Source: Muricea muricata (taxonomy: Eukaryota; Cnidaria; Anthozoa; Malacalcyonacea; Plexauridae). Taken from it: a stretch of 64,000 bases of DNA. Below the pieces are notes generated by a model. It was not told the DNA's origin, did no database searches, and worked only from the letters and a program-made list of their open reading frames with translations. The translations under genes and the position numbers were made by a program. This document shows positions 32,701-42,424 of this stretch, piece after piece; position 1 is the stretch's first letter; each line of letters opens with the position of its first letter. The DNA lies in NCBI GenBank assembly GCA_963855995.1, contig OY979729.1:9938115-10002114 (forward strand). Direction: 5' to 3'.

Positions 32701-35700
32701 CCAAACTTCGCCATTTTACTCCAGCTGTGCTAATGGTATTCCTAATTCAAAAGTTTGTCTAAAAGGGGAATTGTCCATTGAGCGTTTAAAAACTGTATTT
32801 ATAGTGCTACGTAGTAATCTAAAATTGTACATTATCAACTTCCGTTTGATGCTAGTGAAGTAAACCTTTTTCAAATGCAATTTTTCCCATTTTTGCGCAC
32901 TACCTATTCTACTTAACAATTAGATTACGAGGTGATAGTGACGAAGCCCGAATCAACCCCCGAATATAGGCTAGTAATTACCGAACCTGAGGCGACTAAT
33001 TGTTTTGGTATAAATTTCTAGGTGTTTACAAATAATAATCAAGTAAACTTAACAAAAATTCACTTCAAATTTATTACTGTATGAAAAAAAGAAAAAAGCT
33101 ATAGTCACTAGTCAGTGGCTATCAGTGAATCTTGACCAATCAGAATGCTGGAAAATCAATGATCATCTGGAAATTTATACTAACGTCTCATATAGAAATC
33201 GAGAGCGAGTAATCTAATTGTTTTAGTAGGATCAGATAACAAACATTATATTCAACGATAAAATTGATTTTAAGCATTCTTTTCCAAAATAATTTCAAGT
33301 TGGGTGTTTCTTTCGCTACTCGCTATCTATCGAGGAATCGATAACGGCGAGAGTAGCCGCGTGGAATAGCCAATAGTGCACTACACGCGTGAAAATTATG
33401 AGTTGTCGAAGGGTTTTGAAAACAGAATTGAACAATGTTGTGCTGCCCACATTGTTCAATGTTGTCAACAATACTGAACAAGTTGTTGAGCCTGAACTAG
33501 CCTGCAATCGGGTGTAACAATACTGAACAACAACATTGAACAGTATGGGCAGCACAACGTTGTTCAATCCTGTTTTCAACAGCACTATGATTCTTCTAAT
33601 CTGCGCTATGATCAACTCAGTTCAATGTCCTCTTTAGGCATACGACACGAGTACATGGATACAGCAGCAGGCTACATCAACGCCAGCACTGCCACTGGGC
33701 AGCCGTTCTTTGCTCAACACATGCCCCCTCAGTTTATACATCAGCCCACCCCTCCTGGAATGAACTTCATTTCCCCTGGAGGCCTCCGTCATCCTGGAAT
33801 GCAACCTGTTTTCATACAACAGTCCCCTCACCAACCTATGATGGTACCTGTGGGACAGATGCCCCCTCATTACCCGGACAACGCCCTCTACTACGGTATG
33901 TATGCCTTTGCGGAGACGTTATAATTCTACCTGGAGCGATAACTTGTGATATAAGTGATTAACAACAGCAAAATTGATTTCTGTGTGGTAGCTAGTTCCA
34001 GGCCTTTTACTCACGGTCAGATCAGCTAGAATGACTCAGCGATCATGGGCAACATATCGTCAGCCGAGGATTAACGAGGTCTGCATGTGTTTCGAGAAGA
34101 TGGGGGACGATCACTTTTAAACATGCGGAAGCTCAAACAAAACTCTTAAAGGGGAATGGCAACAAAAATTTTTATTCTCTCATTTAAAAGAGACTCTAAA
34201 AGTAATATATAACCGTCTTTTACAAAATTTTTATATCTGTTTTACTTTGGGAGATATTGTCACCTGAATAATTGAACTGTCCGCCATCTTGGATTAATTT
34301 TTAACCTCATTAACAATGTTTTGGTGACGTCACAACAGGGATAAGCCATTCAAAGCTTCTCCTAAACATGTACCAACAATCAAATATTGTTTAAAATCTT
34401 TTCAGTCCGTGCTGAAATCTGAAACACTTACCATGTGTGTGGTTATTGGAGAAGATTAATCATTGTGTCGTAAGAAAAAAAAATTGCGTGACCCCTGTTG
34501 TGACGTATCATGCATATCTACAAATATCCAAGATGGCGGACAACTAAAGATTTCAAGTGAAACTATCCCACCAAATAAGGCAGATATAAAAATTCTGCAG
34601 TAGACTCCTATATATTGTTTTGGAGTCTCTTTCAAATAAGCCGATAAAAATTTTTGTTGCCATTTCCCTTTAAGTTGAATCAACTCGTCGACGTAGGACA
34701 TCTACATAACAATGACGTGAAATTAATTTTGATGGGCACCTTTGTTCGATTTTCCGAAAATTCATCTCGCATCTTCTCAAAACACAGATAGACTTTGTTG
34801 GCCCTCAACTGACGATATGAGAACCAGATGTATGTCTCATGTCACGACATTTCTCCTTCAAGGTCCTGCAATGCCGACAATGCTTCAAAGTCCGCCTCAG
34901 CAAATCACGTCGCCCTCCTTACAACCATCACAGTTTACCTTTCCTCCCACTCCAATCAGCACGGTACGTCCGGCGACACAACCCCCTCCTGTGATCCCCC
35001 AGCAACCCGGCGGTCCAGTGCTGTACGCTGTTCGGAACAGCGAAATGCCGCCAACACAAATAATACAAAGTAAGTAGCGAGCAGGAATGCCGCGGTCAAA
35101 ACGTTTCGCACGTGCAAAAGAAATCCGGACGAAATTTCTTAGCTACTTGTTTGTAAGTTTGGAAATATTTCTTTAAGAATATAGAATATCTATAATGAGA
35201 TGATACACTAAAATCGATCAAAATTTCTGCAAATCCAATCGCGACGTGTAAAAACTGGTCAAATTATAAAGGGAAATGTCTTTTCCATATCAACTGCAAA
35301 GACATACGCTGCCGCAACTTTTCTAATGGTTTCGAGAAGGTTTAAAACACTTCATAATGAACTCAAGGCGGCTATCTTGGACTATCCTCATTAGTTATTT
35401 ACAGGCAAATTCAAAAGGGAACAGAGATTATTGGTGAAAAATTTTTATTCACACAATGTTTGTTCACTCCCACCGATAACCTAAAACTGTAAAAATTTCT
35501 TCTACGTCGATAGTACGAATGTAGATTTATAGTCAATAGTCTAATATGGCCGCCATTGGCTCCATTTATGCGTGGCAGAAGCTTTATCCAGTTTTAGTTA
35601 TTGATCAGTGGAACGGCTGACTCCAACATTCAACTATTGGTTGTTTAGGTAAAAATACAGTAGGCACGTGATGTGATAGGTACCGATGTGTCCATAAAAC

Positions 35701-36033
35701 ATGACAATAACATTATAACAGTGTAGCGGGTAAGCAGTATGCCCACTCAGCAGTGCAACATGTCCCCTATTTTTTATGCCATTAACTGGCCATAGGAATG
35801 GCTGAACAGCCAGTTCAGAGTTTCTATTGGCCAGAAAATGTAGTTGGCTGGCCACAACCTGAATAATGAAGATGCGTAGTGCGACATGTCTGGGGACACA
35901 AACTTCAAAGGCGACTTCCAAGCGACGACCCACTAGGTCTTATGATACTTTGATCCATTCCTTCATCCAGACGGTCTATTTTGTTTTTCCAACAGGTAGG
36001 CCACCAGGACCTCAGTCATTCCAAGGAAACTGA
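20722..36033 (+). CDS. ATXN2: Ataxin-2 (Lsm, LsmAD, PAM2), 21 coding exons
   Basis: Exons: 20722-20789, 21170-21212, 21362-21418, 22715-22786, 22893-22952, 23071-23182, 23951-24000, 24102-24167, 24503-24550, 24627-24667, 25268-25349, 26281-26482, 27417-27463, 28742-28811, 30226-30512, 31468-31561, 31681-31796, 32171-32294, 33638-33895, 34863-35069, 35996-36033. All phases agree; the product is 713 aa. Ataxin-2 is a cytoplasmic RNA-binding regulator of translation and stress granules. Lsm is at about aa 38-137 (FEGVFKTISPE) and LsmAD at about 177-265 (GWSAKEMF, EEYTTKLEKVD, ESPYERNAF). The PAM2 motif ELNPNAQEFRPR (about aa 486-497) binds poly(A)-binding protein. The C-terminal third is Pro/Gln-rich (QQSPHQPMMVPVGQMPPHYP), as in the family. 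It is shorter than human ataxin-2 (about 1300 aa) and has no polyglutamine tract. Exon 15 has a tandem TAGCAG acceptor. Confidence 0.93.
21673..22107. mobile_element. hAT-type MITE, family B, only in ATXN2 copy 3
   Basis: The 435-bp element is flanked by 8-bp direct repeats GAAATACT (21665-21672 and 22108-22115). Its terminal inverted repeats are CAGTGAACTGTAATACAACT and the matching AGTTTACTTATAGTTCAATG. Copy 1 of ATXN2 lacks it at the matching site (about 11720), so it arrived after the duplication. A second full copy lies at 29702-30140; partial copies lie near 41555-41640 and 48980-49090. The 66-codon frame inside also exists in the second copy but differs mostly by amino-acid-changing substitutions. 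Confidence 0.92.
25873..26255. mobile_element. Inverted-repeat element of GAAACAATGTTTCC type, copy 3
   Basis: This is the orthologue of 15897-16290, in intron 11 just before exon 12. The right end reads CCTAGTTGCCCAGGG. Divergence from the copy-1 element is modest, in line with the surrounding intron. Confidence 0.75.
26503..26808. mobile_element. MITE with CTCGTACCCAG ends in ATXN2 intron 12
   Basis: The left end AACCTCGTACCCAGGCTCTC and the right end GCCTGGGTACGAGATTGTG are inverted copies. Inner arms carry CCCAGATTTTGGGA and TCCCAAAATCTGG. There is no coding potential. Confidence 0.85.
28260..28670. repeat. ACTTGTTG/CAAC low-complexity repeat in ATXN2 intron 13
   Basis: Words such as AGTTGCAACAAGCCTG, GACAAGTCTG and TTGCAACTTGT recur on both orientations. 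It belongs to the same loose family as 3283-3909 but lacks clear terminal arms. It ends just upstream of exon 14 (28742). Confidence 0.7.
28850..29074. mobile_element. Short inverted-repeat element, family C
   Basis: It is bounded by CTTGGCTTTCACGTGACGTC on the left and GTGAAACCCAAG on the right. A second copy lies inverted at 59308-59530 with ends CTTGGGTTTCAC and GTGAAACCCAA, sharing internal words such as CACGAAATTGCACA and AACACAAGGTCA. A diverged relative lies near 48030-48240. Confidence 0.75.
29075..29550. mobile_element. Foldback element with YY1-like motifs, ATXN2 intron 14
   Basis: Paired words lie in inverted orientation: GTCCGCCATCTTGGAT near 29195 with CAAGATGGCGGACTG near 29418, and CACAAGTGGGGTCA near 29235 with its counterpart near 29385. 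The outer ends are diverged, so limits are approximate. Confidence 0.55.
29702..30140. mobile_element. hAT-type MITE, family B, second copy (ATXN2 intron 14)
   Basis: The 439-bp element is flanked by perfect 8-bp direct repeats TTTGTGAT (29694-29701 and 30141-30148). Its terminal repeats begin CATTGAACTGTAATACAACT and end AGTTCAATG. It aligns over its whole length to the element at 21673-22107. It lies just upstream of exon 15. Confidence 0.92.
32488..32590 (-). repeat. tRNA-derived SINE (Pol III promoter and T-run) in ATXN2 intron 18
   Basis: On the minus strand the sequence has A box CAGCTCAGTGGTCAATGC, an anticodon-like loop, and B box GACGGTTCAATTCCC. Long T runs follow at about 32512-32488, which could act as a Pol III terminator. 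Acceptor pairing is poor, so it is not a standard tRNA gene. Confidence 0.7.
33417..33580. mobile_element. Foldback element of TTGTTCAATGTTG type, ATXN2 intron 18
   Basis: The left arm GAACAATGTTGTGCTGCCC, preceded by TTTTGAAAACAGAATT, is mirrored by GGGCAGCACAACGTTGTTCA and CCTGTTTTCAA. It lies about 60 bp upstream of exon 19. Confidence 0.8.
34146..34673. mobile_element. Foldback element with YY1-like motifs, ATXN2 intron 19
   Basis: The ends are TTAAAGGGGAATGGCAACAA and TTGTTGCCATTTCCCTTTAA, with long AT-rich arms. The inner arms hold TCCGCCATCTTGGATT near 34280 and CCAAGATGGCGGAC near 34529. TTAA is at both ends but is part of the symmetry, so it cannot be called a target duplication with certainty. 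Confidence 0.85.
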
Positions 36034-37255
36034 ATTGCTTTTCTTTCCACGAGGTAAGTTTTTGTACTATTTTGAATGACTGAGAATAAACGATTTTAAA
36101 CATAAGGAACTTGAACGTTAAAACTACAGCCAGCGTTTGGCATTTCAAATTTCCATATACCTGCAGAAAAGATGTTTTAAATGAGAAGTTTCTTTTCTAG
36201 TAATAGGTTACAAAATAAATCTAGATTTGCCTTGACCATAAAACAATTGCGGAGATAAATGCATGTATCTGAACTGCTCGAAAAAGATATCTCAAACGCT
36301 GTGGTCCAGTGTAGGTAGTATTCTGCAATATATTGTCCTGGTTTGTGTTTGAACTTCCTGAAAACGATATCTCGAACTTGGTGGTTCAGTGTAGGTAGTA
36401 TTCTACAATAAACTGTTGTGATTTGAGGAATAGAGAGGTTCAGATTTTACTTTACCACTACCTCTACCTTTTCCCGATTTTTAAACAATTTGATTGGTTA
36501 ATGGGGTAGGTCCGACACATCTGATTCCCTGAAAGGTAGATTAACGTAATGGTAGAGGTATTGGAAGCAAAATCTGAACCTCTCTAATATAGGTAGAACT
36601 GGAGTATGACTAATTCCATTGAATTCTCTCGCGTAGAAATCAGTCCTGTACCAACTGCGAAAGTTAAACAAGTGAGAAAATTCAATCGAATTGTTAACAT
36701 GCAACCATCGTCTCAGGGAATTAGATCTTAACGCGAGCTATGTCTTTGTTTCAGACTATACGGGCGCGCTATCGTTGGTGGAGAAAAGCGAAACATGAGA
36801 ACTCGTTCAAGATTTTTCTGTGAAAAACGCAAAGAAAATGGACACGAACATTCGATGAAAACGACAAATAAATATTGTTTTCAGATGTTTTGAGTTTTGA
36901 GTCACTTTCAATTTTTGAGGGTCGGTCTCTAACAATGAACTGGAATGGATTGCCATTTCTTGATATCATGACAACAAAACTATTAAACTTTGAAAATAAA
37001 CTTTAAAAAGATCTTAAACGTGGCGGTCCATTGTTTTGTTGTCCGAACTACCTGAAAAAAGATATCTCAAACGTAGTGGTATAGTGTAGGTTGTATTCTA
37101 CAATAAGCTGTCGTGGTTTGTGTACTGTGAATTATCTGAAAAAAAGATATTTCAAACGTGGTGGTCCAGTGTAGGCAGTATTCTAAAATAAGCTGTCGTG
37201 GTTTGTGTCTGAACTCCCTGAAAAAGATATCTCAAATGTGGTGGTCCAGTGTAGG
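36034..37255. repeat. Downstream of ATXN2: about 80-bp dispersed satellite units and a foldback
   Basis: An AATAAA-type signal lies near 36085. A possible 3' UTR donor (CACGAGGTAAGT) is at about 36049-36060. At 36285-36420 and 37040-37260 are copies of a roughly 80-bp unit containing GTGGTCCAGTGTAGGTAGTA and GATATCTCAAACGTGGT, the same satellite as in the GGT intron at 50880-51560. A small foldback at 36432-36588 has ends GAGAGGTTCAGATTTTAC and AAAATCTGAACCTCTC. Confidence 0.75.
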
Positions 37256-37509
37256 CATAGATATTAGAAAGGGGAATGGATTGGCAACGCTATTCAATAC
37301 TATACACGATCTTCGGTTCAGTTATTTTGAATAAACCGGAAATAAACATTGCACAACTCACTATGGTAATTATGCGCATAAACGAAATTGAGTTCATGAG
37401 CATAATTACCATACAAGTTGGGCAATGTTTGCTTCCGGTGTGCTCAACTGAAGATAAAATATAGATAACAAAAGAGTTGCCAATCCATCCCTTTTTCTAA
37501 TATCTATGG
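37256..37509. mobile_element. MITE inserted into the 80-bp satellite
   Basis: The ends are CATAGATATTAGAAAGGGGA and TTTTTCTAATATCTATG, with inner arms ATGGATTGGCAAC and GTTGCCAATCCAT. An inner palindrome has ATGGTAATTATGCGCATAAA and GAGCATAATTACCAT. The satellite phrase AGTGTAGG stops at its left edge, and GTATAGGCA follows the right edge. Confidence 0.85.
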
Positions 37510-38539
37510 TATAGGCAAGGACGTAACTAGAACGTTAATTAAGGTGTCTATATTCATACATTCATGTTTTTCCCCCGACAGATTTCTTTTGAAATTGAGA
37601 AATTTGAATGTGATTTGAAAAGAAAGTCGTGGGGCAGAACATGAATATATGAATATACCCCCCCCCCCCGAATTAACAATCTTGTACGTCCCTATAGTAT
37701 AGGTAGTATTCTATTGTAATCTCTCGTGGTTTGTCTCTGAAAACATGTCTCTATTCTTCGAAATTTGTTTGTGTTTACATTTTTTTAAATTGTTGGCTGG
37801 CCGTGGTTTGTGGTAGCTAATTGCTGGTATAGTATTCTACAAGAAGCTATTGTGCTTTGCCATTGTGCTTTGCCATTGTGCTTTGTGTCCAAATACTCTG
37901 AATGACGTGTGGACCTGATTAGGGGGGAGCTCCGTCTACCGGTTATCCAGCTCGTTAGACAAATAATGACGTCACGGTCGGTATTTTACAATATTCACGA
38001 TAGGTACCCACACAGTAGACAGGTATTGTGTAAAACTGCACTGCCAAATTGTTATTTTTGCATATTTGGGTAACAAAAACAATTTTCGTTCAAGGTTTCG
38101 TTCAAGAAGAATTTAGAACTCAGAATTTTGAATACTGTCTTTTGATTGGTTTATATTGGCCAATCAGGATGCAGCGGCAAATATAAGTTCGTACAAGATG
38201 ATCAACCATATGTCCATATTGAGATCAATGCCTTGTTTCGATATTTGTTTGGGTTTTTGGCCTTATTTTTATGTATATGTTATTCTGAGTATTTGAGTTT
38301 TCGACGAAACACATGCTGTTTAAGGGCTGAAGACAGACAGTGCTAAAAAACTGGGCGAATTGTAATCCCCGTAAGCGTTTGAAATAATTTCAAACGAGGT
38401 CAAGAGTCGTGCGCTGAGACATCGCCTCCCAGGTAAAGAGTGCAAATGCATCTAATAAGCATGTTTTGACGAACTTTACTGTGTGTTTTGTATCCTTATT
38501 TTATTTTAAATTAATCATAAATACATTTTTAGGGAAAAA
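37510..38539. other. Intergenic stretch upstream of KMT5A
   Basis: It contains a poly-C run near 37660 and a few more satellite words (GTAGTATTCTA) near 37705 and 37830. A possible 5' UTR exon donor (CCTCCCAGGTAAAG) lies near 38424-38437, and an acceptor lies just before the KMT5A start (TTTTTAG ending at 38532). KMT5A therefore probably has a non-coding first exon here. No other gene was recognised. Confidence 0.5.
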
Positions 38540-41500
38540 ATGCCAAAGAAAGCAAAAGCGACCGAGCAGTCTGCTGAATCTTCAGAGCTTTCCAAAGAGG
38601 GCAATGGCAAAAAGGTATGAACATGATGCTGATTATAAGGTTTACGACATATCCGTAGACTCTAAAGTTGTAAGAGTTGCAGGGTTTTATCGTGGAGGCA
38701 AAATAATTTGGTATTTTAGTGAAATTATATGAAATTGTTGTTATTGAAATACATGATCAATATTATGCTATTTTTGGTAAACACCTTGAAGCTTAAACTT
38801 GAGCCACCATGGAGCTATGGTGGATGCTGGACAACCTGTGTTTCTAGTATTTTGTGCTGCTAGTAACTACAGTGATTTCAATGTGTGAATGGATGCATAG
38901 ATCCATTCCCATAAGAAATTCCAGAAAAGATGTATACCCCCAACAGGAAAAATTATGGCGTCTAGAGGGGAGTGTAAGTTACCCAATGGGGAGGGAGGCA
39001 TGCTATACAAGACTGCCAAGTAAAGTTGCTATGGTAACCATCAGTAGCGATAGGTGATTGAGATAGGTGAGGTGTGACTGAGATTGATAGATTCACATCT
39101 TTGGGTTTCTTGACGGCTACTCCACCAATTGAGTTATCAAGCCAACTGGGATTAGCCAGCCTCAGATTAATATGAATCTAGTTTTTCATATCTCTGAGAA
39201 TGGTTCTGAAATGTAGTATCAGGATTGGGCATATTTTAGTCTCTGTCTAAGACCCTGTTGTGGATGCACATTTGACCTTAACCAGGTTCTTTTCAGGATT
39301 TTTCCTTGCGTCTGTTTTTTTACAGAAGATCAAGTTTAGGTGAACTGCAGGAGGTCTGAAGTGGCTGCCTTGTATAAGTAGTTGAGATAAGGGGTATTAT
39401 ATGACAATCACAATAATGCATAGTTTCTCTTGTATTGTGAAATAATTTCCAACTAATTGCCTTAGTATTCAAGTTTCGAACTGACAAATAATTCTACCTG
39501 TAATGAATTTAACTCATGACAAACAACTTTATTTTAACTGCACTGAATGCTTTGGTGAAAAGATTGGGTTTCAAAACTCAATTCAAGATTGAGTTTCCAG
39601 GGCTGTTTTATGGTCCTGAAAATATCCTGAAAAACCACTGTCTTAACCCAAATTGAAACTGATCCTTGATGCTCCTTTAGTCACCATCATCAAATATTTC
39701 ATCACCGCCAAGTAAACTTTCAAACATCACAAAATATTTTAAAAGTCCTTCTGGAGACGAGAAACCCAAGAAAAGTCAAACCAAGAAGCCTCACAGGAAA
39801 GGAAAAGGAAAGTCTAAAAATAGTAAGAAAGATGCTGTAGGAAAAACAACAACTTCAGAACAGGCACCTGAAAAGCTTGCGGCCACATCAAGTATATCCT
39901 GTGAAAAGGAACAAGGGGATGTGCCAAGCACCTCTGGAGATGCCCAAAACAAGGTTGTGTGTAGTGCATCAGAAGAAGTAGATAGGAATGTTCCCAGTAC
40001 CTCAGGAAAAGATAGCGGCAAAAAGACAATGGTTCAGACTAATTTATCCGTGGGGAAAGATGGTGTAGAAGTTATATCCAGCCCTGAACAGCCAAGTGGA
40101 AAAAAGAAAGGAAAAAAGACAAGGTAAATACCATAGATTTAAGCATGATTTCAAGTAGCTAAAGTAAACAAGCACTTTGTTGCCACCATTCAAATACTCT
40201 GTATATGGTTTCAATGATCTGCAGCAAAAATGGTGATTGTTAATTAAATTTTAAAATTATAGTTCAAAAAAGAAGGCTGAATCTGGCAAGAAACAGACAA
40301 AGATTTCAAGTATTTTTCCTGTGAGAAAAAGCAACAGGAAGACCAAAGCTCAACAAGAAGTGAGTGGCAAGGCTAGATTTTTGTAATGTATGGTTGGGCC
40401 TGGAGGCTGTTGGTGGCATAATGAGGGGTGTTCCACTTTGTAAAAAACATGTTCAGATTTGACTTCCACTCCCCCCCCCCCAGTGGTTGATAAAGTAAGC
40501 CTGACTAATGGTAGTGAGAGTCAGATCTGAACCTGTCTGATCCTGTTGATAAGTTTCCTTATTGATATAAGATTGGCTTTGCTGACAACCTCCCTCCCTC
40601 CCCAGTGGTTTGTAGTGTAAGTATGACTAATGGTAGTGACAGTCAGATCTGAACCTGTCTAATCCTGATGATAAGTGTTCTTTCCCTTATTGACATAAAA
40701 TTGGCTTTGCTGACCCCCCCCCCCCCCTTCCCCATTATGCCCTATGAATGAAAAAAACTGAAGAGTAGGATAGTGCAAAAAACGCAAACATATCGTGATG
40801 TCAATGAAAATGATTGAAAACTTTTTCTTCGTTTTTTAGAAAGATGAGCAGGCAAGAATTACCAAAGCCATTTTATCCCAAACATTTGATGGTTTAGAGG
40901 TAAGGACAAACTTTGCATGTGTATCGAGAAAAGTGTGTGCTAACTGAAGTAGCATGTGTTGAGTAAGTAACAGTCTCGTACTTTAAAAAGCCAAAAAGCA
41001 TACGTTGTAGCGTCTCTGTTGCAGGCTTGTTACCTTGCAGTCATTAAGCCGATATGAGGAATGTGTTTTCATCGCTTGCTCCGGCTGGATGACAACAAGT
41101 CTGCTGCAAGTTGTCAACAGGCTTAATGCTAACTAGTTGATTGTCGGAACTTTTCGTCTACGAGCAGCAATCTCGCTGAAACTAACAGCCTTGATGCAAC
41201 TTGATGACGAAATTTCTAAATTCGCCCCATTCATTCATTGCTTTCAAAACAGGTGCGTACGATCGAAGGCAAAGGCCGAGGCGTGTTTGCCACTCGTGCT
41301 TTTCAAAGAAGCGAGTTTGTGTGTGAGTACTCTGGCGAGTTGATCAGTTGTGATATGGCTAAAAAACGAGAGAAACAATACGAAAAAGATGCAAATATTG
41401 GATGCTATATGTACTACTTACAGTGTAATAATAAAAAATATTGGTAAGTATACACTTACATTCTCACTTGGATTATCAGTCAAAGTATAATTTTATCGTA

Positions 41501-42184
41501 AAGCTTTGGGTTGATAAATTTTCGTGGTTTTTCCATAAAATTATACTTTGAAAATTTAAGGTGTTTACGTCAAATACAACTTTTTAATAGCTTTCATTTG
41601 ATATGCGGTCCATTTTTTGGGAAAACAACTCCAATGATATCGCGTCCTGCAGTTGTGAAAAATGCAGGCAACAAAACATTGTTTTATAATCCTGTTTTCA
41701 TCAACATTTTAATACGTTGTTCATTTTTTGCACGGTACAATTAGGTACCCTTGCTGGGCTTGTTTGTCCGGGTCGCCAGTAACCTATAATTAGCAAGCTT
41801 TGTGAGTGGTTGGTTATAACAGTAAAAGACAATAAACTGCATAGAAAAAGAACGAATCACAAACAATGACGACTTTTGTTTCAGAAGTCCAATCACAAGG
41901 CCTGATCATTTTAGGCTGGTATTTACCCGTCCGTCCTTAGAAAACTATCTCTCATTGAAATAATATCTTGCAGTATCGATGCTACGGCCGAAGATGGGAC
42001 ATTGGGTCGCCTGTTAAATCACAGTAGATCTGGTAACTGTAAAACCAAGGTTCACTTAATTGGAGAGAAACCGCACTTGATCTTTGTAACAACACGTGAT
42101 GTAAAGGTTGAAGAAGAACTAACTTATGATTATGGTGAACGGAATAAGGATGCTATGGCGTCACATCCTTGGTTGAAGCACTAA
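38540..42184 (+). CDS. KMT5A: Histone H4K20 monomethyltransferase KMT5A (SET8/PR-Set7)
   Basis: Exons: 38540-38614, 39681-40123, 40263-40359, 40840-40899, 41253-41443, 41974-42184. All phases agree; the product is 358 aa. The enzyme monomethylates histone H4 Lys20 in chromatin and governs chromosome compaction and S-phase control. The C-terminal SET domain (about aa 225-358) has EGKGRGVFATRAF, GCYMYYLQCNNKKYCIDAT, the catalytic-core RLLNHSRSGNCKTK, ELTYDYGERN and the family-typical ending ASHPWLKH. The N-terminal half is Lys/Ser-rich and disordered. The equivalent of the vertebrate PCNA-dependent degron is KQTKISSIFPVRKSN (about aa 181-195), in which the usual aromatic pair and the TD motif are changed. 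A second PIP-like site is SNITKYFKSP (about aa 38-47). The start is the first ATG after a splice acceptor. Confidence 0.95.
39080..39230 (-). repeat. tRNA-derived SINE, second copy (KMT5A intron 1)
   Basis: The CACCAATTGAGTTATCAAGC and CAGATTAATATGAATCTAG blocks match the SINE at 4297-4460. The tRNA-like head is more decayed here. Confidence 0.65.
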
Positions 42185-42241
42185 ATTATCATGTAAGTAC
42201 TGACAGCGTACTACACTCTGATACTGTAACACTTTTATGTA

Positions 42242-42424
42242 AAGGCCCGCTCAAACGAAGCCAACTTTCGACATTGTTGGCCCAACAATGTTGGACGAAA
42301 TTTTAAGCAAGTTTAAAATTAAGCCAGCATCTTCCAACATGGTGTTCAAACGAGGCCAACATGTTGCATCCAACAATGTTGGGTGATGTTGGACCAATAT
42401 GTTGGCTTCGTTTGAGCTGGCCTT
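42242..42424. mobile_element. MITE downstream of KMT5A
   Basis: Terminal inverted repeats are AAGGCCCGCTCAAACGAAGC and GCTTCGTTTGAGCTGGCCTT. The interior is made of CAACAATGTTGG palindromic words. It lies about 60 bp past the KMT5A stop, possibly within its 3' UTR. Confidence 0.88.
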
